From NCBI RefSeq assembly GCF_900142925.1, contig NZ_FRCN01000006.1:426478-490477 (forward strand): a stretch of 64,000 nt of DNA, written 5' to 3'. The notes beneath the pieces are model-generated. The model had not been told where the DNA came from, made no database searches, and worked only from the letters and a program-made list of their open reading frames with translations. This stretch comes from Chitinophaga sp. CF418 (GTDB lineage: Bacteria > Bacteroidota > Bacteroidia > Chitinophagales > Chitinophagaceae). Positions within the stretch are counted from its first letter, which is position 1. Every line of letters begins with the position of its first letter. Of this stretch, positions 18,770 through 28,179 are shown one piece after another. The translations under genes and the position numbers were made by a program.

Positions 18770-19495
18770 TTACTGTTTAATCAATCGCAATCTGCTTATC
18801 TGAACGATCAATGTGTCTTCATTTCCCAGCATTGCAAGTACTCCTTCATTGAATTGGTTGTTAATATCAGGTGATGAGGCGATACACACTGAACGACCAT
18901 TCGAGTGGCGGGTAAATAAATAGGTTATACCGGGATATGTCAGATAGCCGGCTGATTCTTCTAAAATGGCATGTCTTTTTCCTTTTCGGTAAAAGCTATC
19001 TACTCCTGCACTCCCATATGCATACGAATTGCGGTATTTTGTGATTAACGCACCTGATGATCCGCAATCAAGGACAGTTCCAGGCGGTGAGAAAGGCGCT
19101 CCAATACTTAAATTGGTAACAGAATCTTTTGATAGCAGCACCATCAATCCATTACTGTGGCTTATAATATCATATGCCCGCGTATATGTCTTGTAATCAA
19201 AGTAGGTACTATCTCTTTCAGGATCAATGTTTACGGTTCTATATTTCTCTATAGAATCTGTACCGGCCTTAAGATTGAATTTGACATTGTCCCATCTCCT
19301 TTCAAGCGCTCCGCGTATAATCGTCGTATCGGTAATAACACCAGACTTCGTGTACAATTTTACAGAATCATACACAACAACATTTGCACTGACATACAAA
19401 CCGGAAAGTGGGTTTTCATTTTTTTCTTTGCTACAGGCGGTAAAAAAGAGTGCAACTGAACAAGCTGCATACATAAGGGTACGAACTGAAGGCAT
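18770..19495 (-). CDS. Lipoprotein of unknown function
   Basis: This 241-residue protein has a lipoprotein signal peptide (lipobox FFTAC, then SKEKNENP) and so is membrane-anchored outside the cytoplasm. The mature part is rich in short beta-strands and contains two Cys (DCGSSG and SVCIASS) that could form a disulfide. I do not recognise a family. It is a single-gene unit with a consensus promoter 17-24 bases ahead of the ATG and a strong hairpin terminator directly after the stop. Orphan lipoproteins like this are common in Bacteroidota. Confidence 0.75.
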   Translation of the reverse strand: MPSVRTLMYAACSVALFFTACSKEKNENPLSGLYVSANVVVYDSVKLYTKSGVITDTTIIRGALERRWDNVKFNLKAGTDSIEKYRTVNIDPERDSTYFDYKTYTRAYDIISHSNGLMVLLSKDSVTNLSIGAPFSPPGTVLDCGSSGALITKYRNSYAYGSAGVDSFYRKGKRHAILEESAGYLTYPGITYLFTRHSNGRSVCIASSPDINNQFNEGVLAMLGNEDTLIVQISRLRLIKQ

Positions 19496-19518
19496 TAGGG
19501 ATATTATTTTTTATAATA

Positions 19519-19549
19519 CAAATATATCATATTATCACGTGCAAACAAA
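19519..19549 (-). promoter_or_regulatory. Consensus Bacteroidota promoter of the lipoprotein gene
   Basis: On the minus strand, TTTG (19549-19546), a 19-base spacer and TATATTTG (19526-19519) match the TTTG/TAnnTTTG consensus exactly. The predicted start of transcription is near 19512, giving a leader of about 17 bases. The -33 box overlaps the T-run of the upstream TolC terminator. Confidence 0.7.
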
Positions 19550-19576
19550 AACACCAGTGCAGGACTGCACCGGTGT
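19545..19576 (-). terminator. Rho-independent terminator after the efflux operon
   Basis: On the minus strand the stem CACCGGTGCA / TGCACTGGTG (one mismatch) with a 4-base loop is followed by GTTTTTGTTTG. It lies about 95 bases after the stop of the TolC-like gene and would end the RND efflux transcript. Confidence 0.75.
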
Positions 19577-19669
19577 ATTGCTTAAACCTACAACTGTTTA
19601 TACCCTGGTTTTGATAATCCGGGGAAGTATAAGAACCCGGATCCGCCTATCAAAACACAAAGCCTAATA

Positions 19670-20962
19670 CTAAAACCGTGTCATACCTAGTGTTTTATAC
19701 AAATTCGCTTCACTAATCCTATACGCTGTTTTGGCATCAATGATATTACTATTTGCCTGCTGCCAGATTGTTTGAGCCTCCAGCACATCCTGACCAGTGA
19801 TAGTTCCAGCCTTTAATCGATCATTACTCAGTCTTAGATTCTCTTCCGCCTGTTCCAATGATGCGCCGGACAGCTCAATACGTTTAGCCGATTCATTCAG
19901 CTGTAAATATGCCTGTTGTACTTCCAGTGATATCTTCTCTTTTGTTTCCTGCAGCTGATATTGTTGTGCCGTGATGTTATGCTGTTGTTGCCTGATCTTC
20001 TGTTTACGCTGGCCCCAGTCCAGTATAGGCATACTTACCTGCAGCATACCATAGTAGGCAGCAAAGGCATTGCTGGAAGGATTACCCAGGTTGATGCCCT
20101 GTTTCCCGAAACCAGCCAGACCGCCCGCACTCAGTCCAATGGTGGGCCTGAAATCAGCTTTCAATAGCTTCTCCTGTATCTTCTCCGCTTCCAGCGATTT
20201 TTGCAGGATCTTTATCTCGGGCCGGTCAGCCGCTATTTCGGCCATTGAACGGTGCAATGTTTCGTTACTGAATTCGCCCAGTACGGAATCAGGGAGAACG
20301 AACTCTGTGCTGTCTCCCAGACCGGTTATCTGCGCCAGGTTTAGCTTGGATAATACCCAGGCATCATTAGCCCTGATAACATTGAGCTGATTGTCGTTCT
20401 GCTGCACCTTTACCTGTAGCAGGTCATTCTTATAAGTCAGGCCGGCAGTATAAGCATTATTCAATTCCCTGTACAAGCCGTCCAGCTGCCGTGCAAACTG
20501 TTCCGCCAGTCTTATCTTTTCCTTTGCTGCCACCACCTGCCAGTAGGCGCTTTCAGTGGCCAGCAACACTTCTGCCGTTGTCAGTGCCTTTTGTTCTTCA
20601 GCTATTTCCACACCTTTGCCGGCAGCTGCTTTACCAAGGCGTATCTTACCGCCTGCATAAATAGGTTGCGAGGCACTTACCATCGGGCTGACGCCATACT
20701 CCGGCAATAACTTATTCAGCGGAGAGCTGAAGTAGAAACCTGTTACCGATCCATCCACTGTAGGCTTGTCCTTTGCCCCGGCTATCGCCTTTTGCGCCCT
20801 GGCCGCCCCTATCTTTTCTTCCGCGGCTTTCAGGTTATTATTCCTCGTCACCGCCAGCTTCCTTGCTTCTTCGAGTGTCAGCACCCGTTGCGCTGCGGCG
20901 TATTGCGACACTAGCAGTGCAGTACTTACAAGGAGCGATTTGATATATCGAACTATACTCAT
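19670..20962 (-). CDS. TolC-family outer-membrane efflux channel
   Basis: This 430-residue outer-membrane factor forms the exit duct of the tripartite RND pump encoded just upstream. A signal peptide ends near QYAAAQ, followed by the family opening RVLTLEEARKLAVTRNNNLKAA. Two internally similar halves of long helices are visible (NAYTAGLTYKNDLLQ and RLKAGTITGQDVLEAQ repeats). The length fits the Bacteroidota TolC type. It is the last gene of the AraC-MFP-RND-TolC run, 54 bases after the pump gene, and is followed by a hairpin terminator. Confidence 0.92.
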   Translation of the reverse strand: MSIVRYIKSLLVSTALLVSQYAAAQRVLTLEEARKLAVTRNNNLKAAEEKIGAARAQKAIAGAKDKPTVDGSVTGFYFSSPLNKLLPEYGVSPMVSASQPIYAGGKIRLGKAAAGKGVEIAEEQKALTTAEVLLATESAYWQVVAAKEKIRLAEQFARQLDGLYRELNNAYTAGLTYKNDLLQVKVQQNDNQLNVIRANDAWVLSKLNLAQITGLGDSTEFVLPDSVLGEFSNETLHRSMAEIAADRPEIKILQKSLEAEKIQEKLLKADFRPTIGLSAGGLAGFGKQGINLGNPSSNAFAAYYGMLQVSMPILDWGQRKQKIRQQQHNITAQQYQLQETKEKISLEVQQAYLQLNESAKRIELSGASLEQAEENLRLSNDRLKAGTITGQDVLEAQTIWQQANSNIIDAKTAYRISEANLYKTLGMTRF

Positions 20963-21016
20963 TTGCTTAAATAAAATTGAACGGTTTGAAAAGATGCCGG
21001 TTCTCCTGCGTTTCTC

Positions 21017-24000
21017 TTACGCATGTACTGGTTTATATTGTACGGGATCGTCAGCATCTGCCTGAGACATCTCCGGCATGTCCGGTTTCGGTTTAATGAA
21101 CTGGCTGTAAAGTACTGGCACCACGAAAAGCGTTAATATCATCGACACAATCAGTCCAAAAGCCAGTACACTACCCAGCGGCGCCCACATGGGCGACTTG
21201 CTGATGATCATCGGTACCACCCCAACAGCAGCGGCAGATGAAGTGAGGAATATGGGACGCATCCTGCGTTTCGCAGCCGCCAGGGCGGCCGCCTTCAGTT
21301 TATAACCATGGTCATGTACCAATTCATCCGCATAATCCACCAGTATAATACCGTTCCTTACCACGATGCCGATCAGGCTGATAATGCCCATGAAAGCGGT
21401 CATACCAAGTGGATTGCCTGTAAGGTACAAGCCTGAGAAAGCGCCCAATAAGCTAAGCGGGAAAGTGGCCAGTATGATCAGTGTTTTGCCCAGGTTTTTG
21501 AACTGGAATAACAATGTCAGGAAGATGAGGATCAGGCTCACTCCCAGCGATACCATCATGTAAGGCTGGTTATCTGCGGATGATTCTGCATCGCCACCAT
21601 ACGCTATACGGATACCCGGCGGCAGCTTCAACTGGTCAATCAATGGCTGTACTTCTTTCAGGACACGCGAAGGTTTCTGACCCATCTGGGCTTCTGATAA
21701 CACTGATAATGTTCTCAAGCCATTCCTGTGAGCGATCATACCTGTATGCCAGGCGGGTGTGAGCGATGCCACTTCTTTCAAGGGGATCTTATCGCCATAA
21801 CGGGTGCTTACATGCAGGTTTTCGAGTGCCTGTGCATCTTTACGACTGGCAGAATCATAGCGCAGGAAGATGTCGACCGGCTTATCGCCTTCCCACATGG
21901 TAGACAGGGCATATCCCTTCAATCCGGCGCCCAGGGTCTGGGTAATAGCCTGATTAGAAATACCCAGGCGATTGGCCTTATCTTCATTGATCTGTAAGCG
22001 GATACCAAAATAGTCTTCCTCACAATCCAGCCTTACCCAGTTGGTGCCTTTGGCATTCTCCAGTATCTTTTTGACCTCAGCGGCTACTTTTTTCTGGTCG
22101 CTTATATTATCTCCTATCACACGTACGGCAATGGGCGCACCTTCCTGGAAACTTAACTGTTTCAGTTTGATATTACCATCGGGCAAAAAGCCTTTCAATG
22201 ATTGCAGATACTCATGTACCATCTCTTCAGTGGCTTCACTGCTGGTGGTGGTGATAAATACCTGTGCATAGTTCCTGCGGGGAGTTTCCGGCGCATAGGA
22301 AGTATGAAAACGGGGCGAGCTCATACCCATGAAACTAGTGATCTGCACTACGCGTTTATCCTTTTTCAGTACTGCTTCCAGGCGTTTTACCGCTTCCTCT
22401 GTCTGGTGCAAAGAAGAACCCGAAGGCAGCCATACTTCCATGTTGAACTGATTACGTTCACTGATCGGGAAAAATTCCGGATCTACCTTACCGGCAATGA
22501 CAAGCGCCAGTAATACGGCAGCTACCCCACTCAGCATAGTTGCTTTCGGCCAGCGGAAACAGAACTCCACACCTTTGTCAAATGCAGTTTGTAATCTGTC
22601 GAGCAGGTTCTTTTTCATTGGCCGGTCGCTGATCCTGTGTTTAAGTCCCTTTTTAATGAACACGTAACACATGTAAGGCGTCAACAACAGCGCTACCAGC
22701 ATGGAAGCGATCAATGCGATGGCAATGGTAACCGGCAGTGATGCCATAAAATCTTTGGCGATACCGTCCATAAAAAGCGCCAGCGGTGCAAAGGCAAAGA
22801 TGATGGCGAGTGTGGCGGTAAAAATGGGCAGGGTCAATTGTTTAGCTGCCTGCCATGCCGCCTGCCAGGGGGTGATGCCTTCGTCCAGCTTTTCGATATA
22901 ATTGTCCACGACCACAATGGCATTGTCTACTACCATCCCCAGCACGATGATCAGTGCCGCCAGGGTTACCTGGTGCAATTCCAGGCCCACGATATTCATA
23001 ATACCAAATGTGATCAGGATAGAGATCGGCGCAGCCACAGATGCTACCGCCGCAACACGGAACGGCAACAGTAACATCACCACGATGATCACCGACCCGA
23101 TAGCCAGCCCAAATTCCACCATGAAGTGACTGATACTTTCAGCTACTACTTCCGGCTGATTCACAATGGTCGTTATCTTCACGTCCTCCGGGAAAGTGCG
23201 TTCTATCTCTTTAATCCTGGCTTCCACTTCCTCTCCAAACTGCACGATGTTCCGTCCAGGCTGCATATCGATCGACAATACCATTGCTTTGTTCTCCCCC
23301 ATACGCACATAGGAAGATTGCTCTTCAAAGCGCCGCTCAATAGTAGCAACATCTTTCAGGCGTACGAGGGTACCGTCAGGCTTGTTAAATATGATCTGGT
23401 TGGCCACATCATTTTCCGTTTTATACCGGCTGTTGGTGTAGATGGGTACTACATAATTTGAAGCCATGGTAAGTTCTCCGGTATAATTCGTTACGTTCTG
23501 CTGCTGCAAAACACCTACCAGGCTGGCAATATCAAAACCATACTGGCGCAGCTTCTCGTCGTTTACATTAAGATATAGCTGCCGCTGCTGCACACCGGAG
23601 CGATTGATCTTCGACACTACCGGAATCGTTTTCAATCCGTCTTCCAGTTTATCGAGATAGGCTTCGATTTCAGCGTAGCTACGAATGGGAGAAGACACCC
23701 CGATGATCATAGCAGTCACATTACTGAAGTTGCTGTTCACGAAAGGTCCAATTACACCTGCCGGCAATTGCGGCCGCAGCCTTGCATCCATATCGAGTTG
23801 CAGCGTATGCCAGAATTTCTTCCGGTCCTTCACTTCAGTAAATATTTCTGTAGTCACAAAGGTTTGTCCCTCCCGGGTTTCGGATTTGGTACTACGCTTT
23901 TTTACTTCTTCAAAAGAAAAGAGATATTGTTCTATCTTTTTTGTTACCTCCTGTTCTACCTGTTTTTCGTCAGCGCCCGGATAGATGGCATAGACCAGCG

Positions 24001-24151
24001 CTGTGGGCATATCTATCCTTGGATTTTCGCTACGGGGCATGTTCAGAAGTGCATATGCGCCTATTACGAGCAGCAGGCAGGTGACGATAATAACTACCTG
24101 CTTATGCTTCATAGCAGCTTCCAGGAAATGCATTTTTCTCGACTTATTCAT
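21017..24151 (-). CDS. RND-family multidrug/cation efflux pump, inner membrane
   Basis: This 1044-residue proton-driven RND permease (AcrB/MdtB type) has twelve transmembrane helices. The first is at about 18-38, clusters lie near 335-500 and 860-1025, and there are two large periplasmic loops. VVDNAIVVVDNYIEK in helix 4 carries the proton-relay acidic residues, and the duplicate element RNGIILVDYADEL is in the second half. Length and topology are complete. It would expel drugs, bile-like compounds or dyes through the adjacent adaptor (24188) and channel (19670). The start MNKSRKMHF is 36 bases after the adaptor gene stop. Confidence 0.95.
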   Translation of the reverse strand: MNKSRKMHFLEAAMKHKQVVIIVTCLLLVIGAYALLNMPRSENPRIDMPTALVYAIYPGADEKQVEQEVTKKIEQYLFSFEEVKKRSTKSETREGQTFVTTEIFTEVKDRKKFWHTLQLDMDARLRPQLPAGVIGPFVNSNFSNVTAMIIGVSSPIRSYAEIEAYLDKLEDGLKTIPVVSKINRSGVQQRQLYLNVNDEKLRQYGFDIASLVGVLQQQNVTNYTGELTMASNYVVPIYTNSRYKTENDVANQIIFNKPDGTLVRLKDVATIERRFEEQSSYVRMGENKAMVLSIDMQPGRNIVQFGEEVEARIKEIERTFPEDVKITTIVNQPEVVAESISHFMVEFGLAIGSVIIVVMLLLPFRVAAVASVAAPISILITFGIMNIVGLELHQVTLAALIIVLGMVVDNAIVVVDNYIEKLDEGITPWQAAWQAAKQLTLPIFTATLAIIFAFAPLALFMDGIAKDFMASLPVTIAIALIASMLVALLLTPYMCYVFIKKGLKHRISDRPMKKNLLDRLQTAFDKGVEFCFRWPKATMLSGVAAVLLALVIAGKVDPEFFPISERNQFNMEVWLPSGSSLHQTEEAVKRLEAVLKKDKRVVQITSFMGMSSPRFHTSYAPETPRRNYAQVFITTTSSEATEEMVHEYLQSLKGFLPDGNIKLKQLSFQEGAPIAVRVIGDNISDQKKVAAEVKKILENAKGTNWVRLDCEEDYFGIRLQINEDKANRLGISNQAITQTLGAGLKGYALSTMWEGDKPVDIFLRYDSASRKDAQALENLHVSTRYGDKIPLKEVASLTPAWHTGMIAHRNGLRTLSVLSEAQMGQKPSRVLKEVQPLIDQLKLPPGIRIAYGGDAESSADNQPYMMVSLGVSLILIFLTLLFQFKNLGKTLIILATFPLSLLGAFSGLYLTGNPLGMTAFMGIISLIGIVVRNGIILVDYADELVHDHGYKLKAAALAAAKRRMRPIFLTSSAAAVGVVPMIISKSPMWAPLGSVLAFGLIVSMILTLFVVPVLYSQFIKPKPDMPEMSQADADDPVQYKPVHA

Positions 24152-24187
24152 CTGTTTCGAATGATTTAAATAATGACAGAAAATGGC

Positions 24188-25216
24188 TTAGAACTGAATG
24201 CTGCTACCGTCTTCAAGACGGGTCTGCCCCCCGGTTATGAGCCTGTCGCCTGCCTGCAATCCCTGTTGAATGATCACTTCGTTATCGCCTGTAACACCTG
24301 CGGCAGTAATACGCCTGCGGATAGCTTTGTGCTGATCATCTGCCACGAATACATAAGTAATGTCATCTGCATCACGTACAATGGAAGCAGCGGGTATCAC
24401 AATCTTTTCCTGCTCGCGACCTGTATACACCAGCATTTCAGTGAGCATACCGGGGAGTAGTTTTTCTGCTTTATTGGTCAGTCTTACTTTTACGGCATAA
24501 GTCCTGGAGCTGTTATCTGCCTGCGGATTAATGATGGTCACCGTGCCTTTTATGCTGTCATTCAGCACAGGAATGATCACCAGCACATCCGTTCCTACGG
24601 CCAGTTTGCTAATGTCGCTTTCTGTTACAGGTGCTTTCGCATATACCTGGTCAGTCTTCAAAATGGTGAAAGCGGGTACTCCCGGAGAGGCAGTGGCGCC
24701 TTTGTCGATCAGCTTAGCTGAGATGATACCTGTATAAGGTGCATAGAGCCTGGTATCGGCCAATCTCTTAGTGGCTACACGTACGTTTGCCTCTGCCTGT
24801 GAGAGCGCAGATCTGGCGGCTATATAATCCCTTTCAGGCAGGCTGCCTTTATCGTGTAGTTCTTTTAATCTTTTGAAATTATCGGCCGCCTGGTCTTCCA
24901 CGGCCTTCGCGCTCTGCAAAGCGCTGACATAATCTTCTGTTTCAATGGTTGCCAGCAGTTGTCCTTCCTTCACCTGTTGTCCTTCCTGTATACTTACTGC
25001 CGTTACCCTGCCTGCTACAGAAAAGCCAAGTGTTACGGTATTGTCGGCTTCAATAGCCCCGGGATAATGTAATACTTCCGGTCTTGCGTCAGTTGTTATC
25101 TTCTGCACTGTTACTTTTACTGCATCCTGTTTGATACTTCCCGGCTGCTTATGACCGCAGGACGCCAGGACTGGCAACGCCAGTGCGAATGGAACTCTTC
25201 CAAGAAAAGACTTCAT
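24188..25216 (-). CDS. RND efflux periplasmic adaptor (HlyD/AcrA type), lipoprotein
   Basis: The membrane-fusion protein links the RND pump to the TolC channel. I choose ATG 25216 (342 aa), which begins MKSFLGRVPFALALP with lipobox LASC; the frame could begin at 25255 but those 13 residues spoil the signal peptide. In order: lipoyl half (GRVTAVSIQEGQQVKEGQ), alpha-hairpin (about 90-150), second lipoyl half (LYAPYTGIISAKLID), beta-barrel, and membrane-proximal domain ending in GDRLITGGQTRLEDGS. It is the first pump gene after the AraC regulator gene and is likely controlled by it. Confidence 0.93.
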   Translation of the reverse strand: MKSFLGRVPFALALPVLASCGHKQPGSIKQDAVKVTVQKITTDARPEVLHYPGAIEADNTVTLGFSVAGRVTAVSIQEGQQVKEGQLLATIETEDYVSALQSAKAVEDQAADNFKRLKELHDKGSLPERDYIAARSALSQAEANVRVATKRLADTRLYAPYTGIISAKLIDKGATASPGVPAFTILKTDQVYAKAPVTESDISKLAVGTDVLVIIPVLNDSIKGTVTIINPQADNSSRTYAVKVRLTNKAEKLLPGMLTEMLVYTGREQEKIVIPAASIVRDADDITYVFVADDQHKAIRRRITAAGVTGDNEVIIQQGLQAGDRLITGGQTRLEDGSSIQF

Positions 25217-25354
25217 GATTGGTATATTTAGAAATTGCTTACTCTCCTTTGCCATGAATTAAAATTCAGGGGCAAAGTTGCTCATAACTCTCAGCCTGGG
25301 GAATGTCTGAAAGTAGAGAGTATATGTCTAAAACGACCGGAGGGAATTTACGGC

Positions 25355-26272
25355 TCAGGCAAACTTCCTGAATTCGGAAGGCGTAATACCTGTATTACGT
25401 TTAAAGAATTTACTAAAGAAGAACTGGTCGCTGAAATAGAGCTGTTCGGCCACCTGTGCGAGGGTCAGGGAAATATCGTTCAGTAATAGCTTGGCCTCCA
25501 GGATCACCATTTCATCTATCAGTTCCCCGGCCGATCTGCCGGTTACTTCTTTCACGGTCTGGGTCAGGTAGCGGGGTGTTACGTTCATTTGTCCGGCGTA
25601 GAATAATACGCTTCGTTCCGTTCTGCAGAATTCATTTAACAGCTTTATAAAGCGCATAGTGATCTCTTCCTTCCTGGTGAGCTGTATCTTTTTATCGCTG
25701 TTATTGCGCATAAAAACAGACCTTAGCTCATATAAAAAAGCCAGGAAGAGGTGGAAGATGACCTGTTGATCTGCAGGTATCCCATCAGGGGAAATATACT
25801 TTTCCCGCAGCAACATCAGCATACTCAGCAACCTGTCAAATTCCGCCGGTTTCAGCTCAAAACCAGGGAGGCTGGCTGAAAAGAAGTCCAGCATTTCAGC
25901 ATCCTTCTTACTGATACCGCTCCTGGCTACGAAACCGGCCGTGAATACCAGGCCAGCAAAGCGATTACCCGTTTCTATCTCCTGAAACTGACGTACGGCA
26001 GTGGGTGGGATTAACAACACCTCCTTTTCCTGTATATGAAAGTCTGTGGAATTGATCCTTACCTGCGAACTCCCCTCGATCTGCATAATAATAATGAAAT
26101 GATCGGAACGGAAAGGATATTGCACCAGGTTCTTCATGCGAACGTCATCCTCCTCGGTTACTATGAACAAACCTTCTGTATGCTGGAGCCCTTCCAGCAT
26201 GGAAAGCAGTTCTGTAAAGGTATGATAGGGAATACCACTGCCGGCGCCTGTGGTAACGGATGTATTTTTCAT
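25355..26272 (-). CDS. AraC-family transcriptional regulator of the efflux locus
   Basis: This 305-residue regulator has an N-terminal cupin-like sensing domain (about 40-150, with SSQVRINSTDFHIQEKEVLLI) and a C-terminal AraC-type double HTH (about 205-305). The second helix-turn-helix reads LAQVAEQLYFSDQFFFSKFF and the domain ends in GITPSEFRKF. It lies between an MFS pump gene and the RND adaptor gene on the same strand, so control of both export systems is plausible. A -7-like element TACTTTTG (26311-26304, minus strand) sits inside the end of the MFS gene and could give the regulator its own promoter. Confidence 0.9.
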   Translation of the reverse strand: MKNTSVTTGAGSGIPYHTFTELLSMLEGLQHTEGLFIVTEEDDVRMKNLVQYPFRSDHFIIIMQIEGSSQVRINSTDFHIQEKEVLLIPPTAVRQFQEIETGNRFAGLVFTAGFVARSGISKKDAEMLDFFSASLPGFELKPAEFDRLLSMLMLLREKYISPDGIPADQQVIFHLFLAFLYELRSVFMRNNSDKKIQLTRKEEITMRFIKLLNEFCRTERSVLFYAGQMNVTPRYLTQTVKEVTGRSAGELIDEMVILEAKLLLNDISLTLAQVAEQLYFSDQFFFSKFFKRNTGITPSEFRKFA

Positions 26273-26297
26273 TGTCTGGCTTTAAGGAGCATGCTAC

Positions 26298-27515
26298 TCA
26301 AGGCAAAAGTAGAATATTTTTTTTCTGATGCGCCATTCTGGCTTTTGTAAATAGTGCAAAGGCTCCCCACAACACAAATGCCATCAGTAGATATGCTTCA
26401 GCCAGTAATGTCTGCGTTTTGATAGTCAGTACACTGGCAATCGTATAACTGAGGAAGGAAGTGATCACATACAGGCTTCCGCCGGTAATACCGCTTGCAA
26501 TACCGGCATTCTTCTGGAAACGTCCCAGGCAATAGGCAAACAGGTTATTGAAAATAAAACCTCCCACCATATGGATCACAATAGTAAACGCCATGAGTGT
26601 ATACAGGTTGGACGCATATCCGGAAGTACTCAGCATCCCCGCAATGGCCACTGCCTGTACAACGAGCGCTGTTACGATCTTCTTTGAGAATGGACGGTTG
26701 ATGAGTGATTTGGAGATGATCCCTCCTGCCATCAGTGATAAACCTGACAATAAGGAACAATACCCGGTGACAACCGGAGAATGATGGAACACGTGCTCAA
26801 TGATAAAGGGGCTTGTCATACCGTAAACGATCACCATAGAATAACAGAGGGCAATGATGATCAGGCCTAAAACGAAGTCGGGCGTTTTGATCATCGTTCC
26901 GTATACTTTCAGGATCGTATCCATTTTGAATGGGTGGAAAGTTTTCAGCGATTCTCCACCGTATTTCAGCTCCAGTACAAACAGGATCAATGTAGCAATA
27001 CCCAGGAAATAGAAATTGGAAGGCCATCCGAAGGAAGTCTGCAGATAACCGCCCAGGAAAGGCGCCGCAATTGGTGCGGTAGCCCAGATGATAGAGAACA
27101 TACTGGTATAGTGTCTTAATTTTTCCCCGGAATAGATATCTACGAAGTAGGCCCGCTTACCCACTACAATCAGCGATACACAGATCCCCTGGACAACACG
27201 CATCACATAAATGAGATGAATGTTGTGCGATAGTCCAATGGAGAAACTGGCGAGCGTGAAGACCAGTAATGCCGCCATCCCAAGCCGGTACCGGCCGAAG
27301 CTATCGAGCAGGCTACCTACGAACCACTGACTGCTGCCGGAGCTGATCATGAAGATCAGCAGCGATAATTGCACTGCTGCGTTGCTCACGTTCAGGTCTG
27401 CCGCCATAGATGGCAGTGAGGGGATGTAAATGTCGGTTGCAAATCCCGACAGAGGGATCAATGCAAATGCCAGGATGGTGCTGATGCCGTGATGGTTTTC
27501 CTTGATGAATTTCAT
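26298..27515 (-). CDS. MFS multidrug transporter (Bcr/CflA type)
   Basis: This 405-residue major-facilitator antiporter has twelve transmembrane helices and no large loops. The N-terminus FALIPLSGFATDIYIPSLP is the DHA1/Bcr-CflA signature, and GSLLDSFGRYRLGM is the loop 2-3 motif A. RVVQGICVSLIVVGKRAY contains motif B. It would export drugs or metabolites by proton antiport. It heads a same-strand run with the AraC regulator and the RND pump genes. Upstream DNA contains three palindromes (27686-27830) that may be regulator sites. Confidence 0.92.
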   Translation of the reverse strand: MKFIKENHHGISTILAFALIPLSGFATDIYIPSLPSMAADLNVSNAAVQLSLLIFMISSGSSQWFVGSLLDSFGRYRLGMAALLVFTLASFSIGLSHNIHLIYVMRVVQGICVSLIVVGKRAYFVDIYSGEKLRHYTSMFSIIWATAPIAAPFLGGYLQTSFGWPSNFYFLGIATLILFVLELKYGGESLKTFHPFKMDTILKVYGTMIKTPDFVLGLIIIALCYSMVIVYGMTSPFIIEHVFHHSPVVTGYCSLLSGLSLMAGGIISKSLINRPFSKKIVTALVVQAVAIAGMLSTSGYASNLYTLMAFTIVIHMVGGFIFNNLFAYCLGRFQKNAGIASGITGGSLYVITSFLSYTIASVLTIKTQTLLAEAYLLMAFVLWGAFALFTKARMAHQKKNILLLP

Positions 27516-27577
27516 GCCTGTTTTAAATTTTTTGTTATGATTTCCGCGGGTTGATCGTTACCGTGAATACCGGTTGC

Positions 27578-27608
27578 GCCCCCCGGGGTTGCACCCCGCG
27601 CTACAAAC
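27578..27608. repeat. Dispersed GC-rich intergenic repeat, copy 2
   Basis: This block (CCCCGGGGTTGCACC..GCGCTACAA) resembles 18586-18614, and it too sits in the leader region of a gene. GGGGTTGCACCCC within it can form a short hairpin. It is part of the 845-base gene-free region 27516-28360. Confidence 0.4.
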
Positions 27609-27685
27609 ACACTACTCCTATTGAGCAGGGGCCGACAATAGAAACGCTCTATTAGCCGGAGGTAACCCTTTATCTACCCAACAAT

Positions 27686-27699
27686 ATACCGATCGGTAT
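27686..27699. promoter_or_regulatory. Perfect 14-bp palindrome upstream of the MFS gene
   Basis: ATACCGATCGGTAT is a perfect palindrome about 170 bases upstream of the MFS start codon, of the size and type bound by dimeric HTH repressors such as TetR or MarR proteins. No such regulator gene is adjacent, so the role as operator is a suggestion. Confidence 0.45.
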
Positions 27700-27803
27700 T
27701 TTAGTATTCCTAAAAAAGACAGCTATGCTGTCCGGACCGGTTGGTTGATTAATCGAAAGATCGAATTTTATCGAACAAAATTAGACCGCGTAGTCTATTT
27801 TAC

Positions 27804-27830
27804 CAAAATTATTTTTGAACGGGCGTTCAA
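27804..27830 (-). promoter_or_regulatory. Palindrome overlapping a candidate MFS promoter
   Basis: TTGAACGGGCGTTCAA (27815-27830) is a palindrome with 7-bp arms. Its last bases supply a minus-strand TTG that is followed after 16 bases by TAATTTTG (27811-27804), an exact -7 box. An operator lying over the -33 box is a typical repressor arrangement. A weaker dyad TAGAC/GTCTA lies at 27782-27797. Against this, the leader to the MFS gene would be about 290 bases. Confidence 0.35.
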
Positions 27831-27917
27831 GATAACGTTTCGCTTTATGATGCCGGCCGGGGTCGCTGGCGTTTTTTCCTGAAAGGCTGTTTAGAGCAGG
27901 TATTGAGTTGCATACAA

Positions 27918-28011
27918 CCAGGAAATGACCAGGATTATCCTTCGTTAATCTTTCGTTCGGAACGAAGGATTAACAAAGGATAATGCTAGTCATATCCTGG
28001 TCATTTCCTGG
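27918..28011. repeat. Long imperfect inverted repeat
   Basis: Arms of 41 bases (27918-27958) and 52 bases (27960-28011) meet at a single central base. The outer 18 bp (27918-27935 against 27994-28011) are perfect, and the inner part pairs except for isolated mismatches. The right arm has a 9-base insertion (27985-27993). The region is non-coding and could form a cruciform or a long RNA hairpin. Confidence 0.85.
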
Positions 28012-28022
28012 ATTGAACCAGT

Positions 28023-28139
28023 ATTAAACTAGCATATGACTAGCATATGACTAGCATATTCCTCCGTCTTTCCTCCGTTATTCCTCCGTCTTTATCGGAA
28101 GAAAGACGGAGGAAGATCCTGGTCATATGCTAGTTTAAT
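28023..28139. repeat. Nested repeat: 18-bp inverted arms around two 11-bp tandem arrays
   Basis: Perfect 18-bp inverted arms (28023-28040 and 28122-28139) enclose three tandem 11-bp units of ACTAGCATATG (28028-28060), the last unit differing at its final base. Then come three 11-bp units starting TCCTCCGT (28060-28092). A 13-bp perfect inverted pair (28081-28093 with 28102-28114) gives an 8-base-loop hairpin. There is no coding potential. This is adjacent to the inverted repeat at 27918-28011 and shares words with it such as ATCCTGGTCAT. Confidence 0.85.
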
Positions 28140-28179
28140 GCAGGTCAAATGGAGAGGCGGACGCTGCCATAGCATCCAC

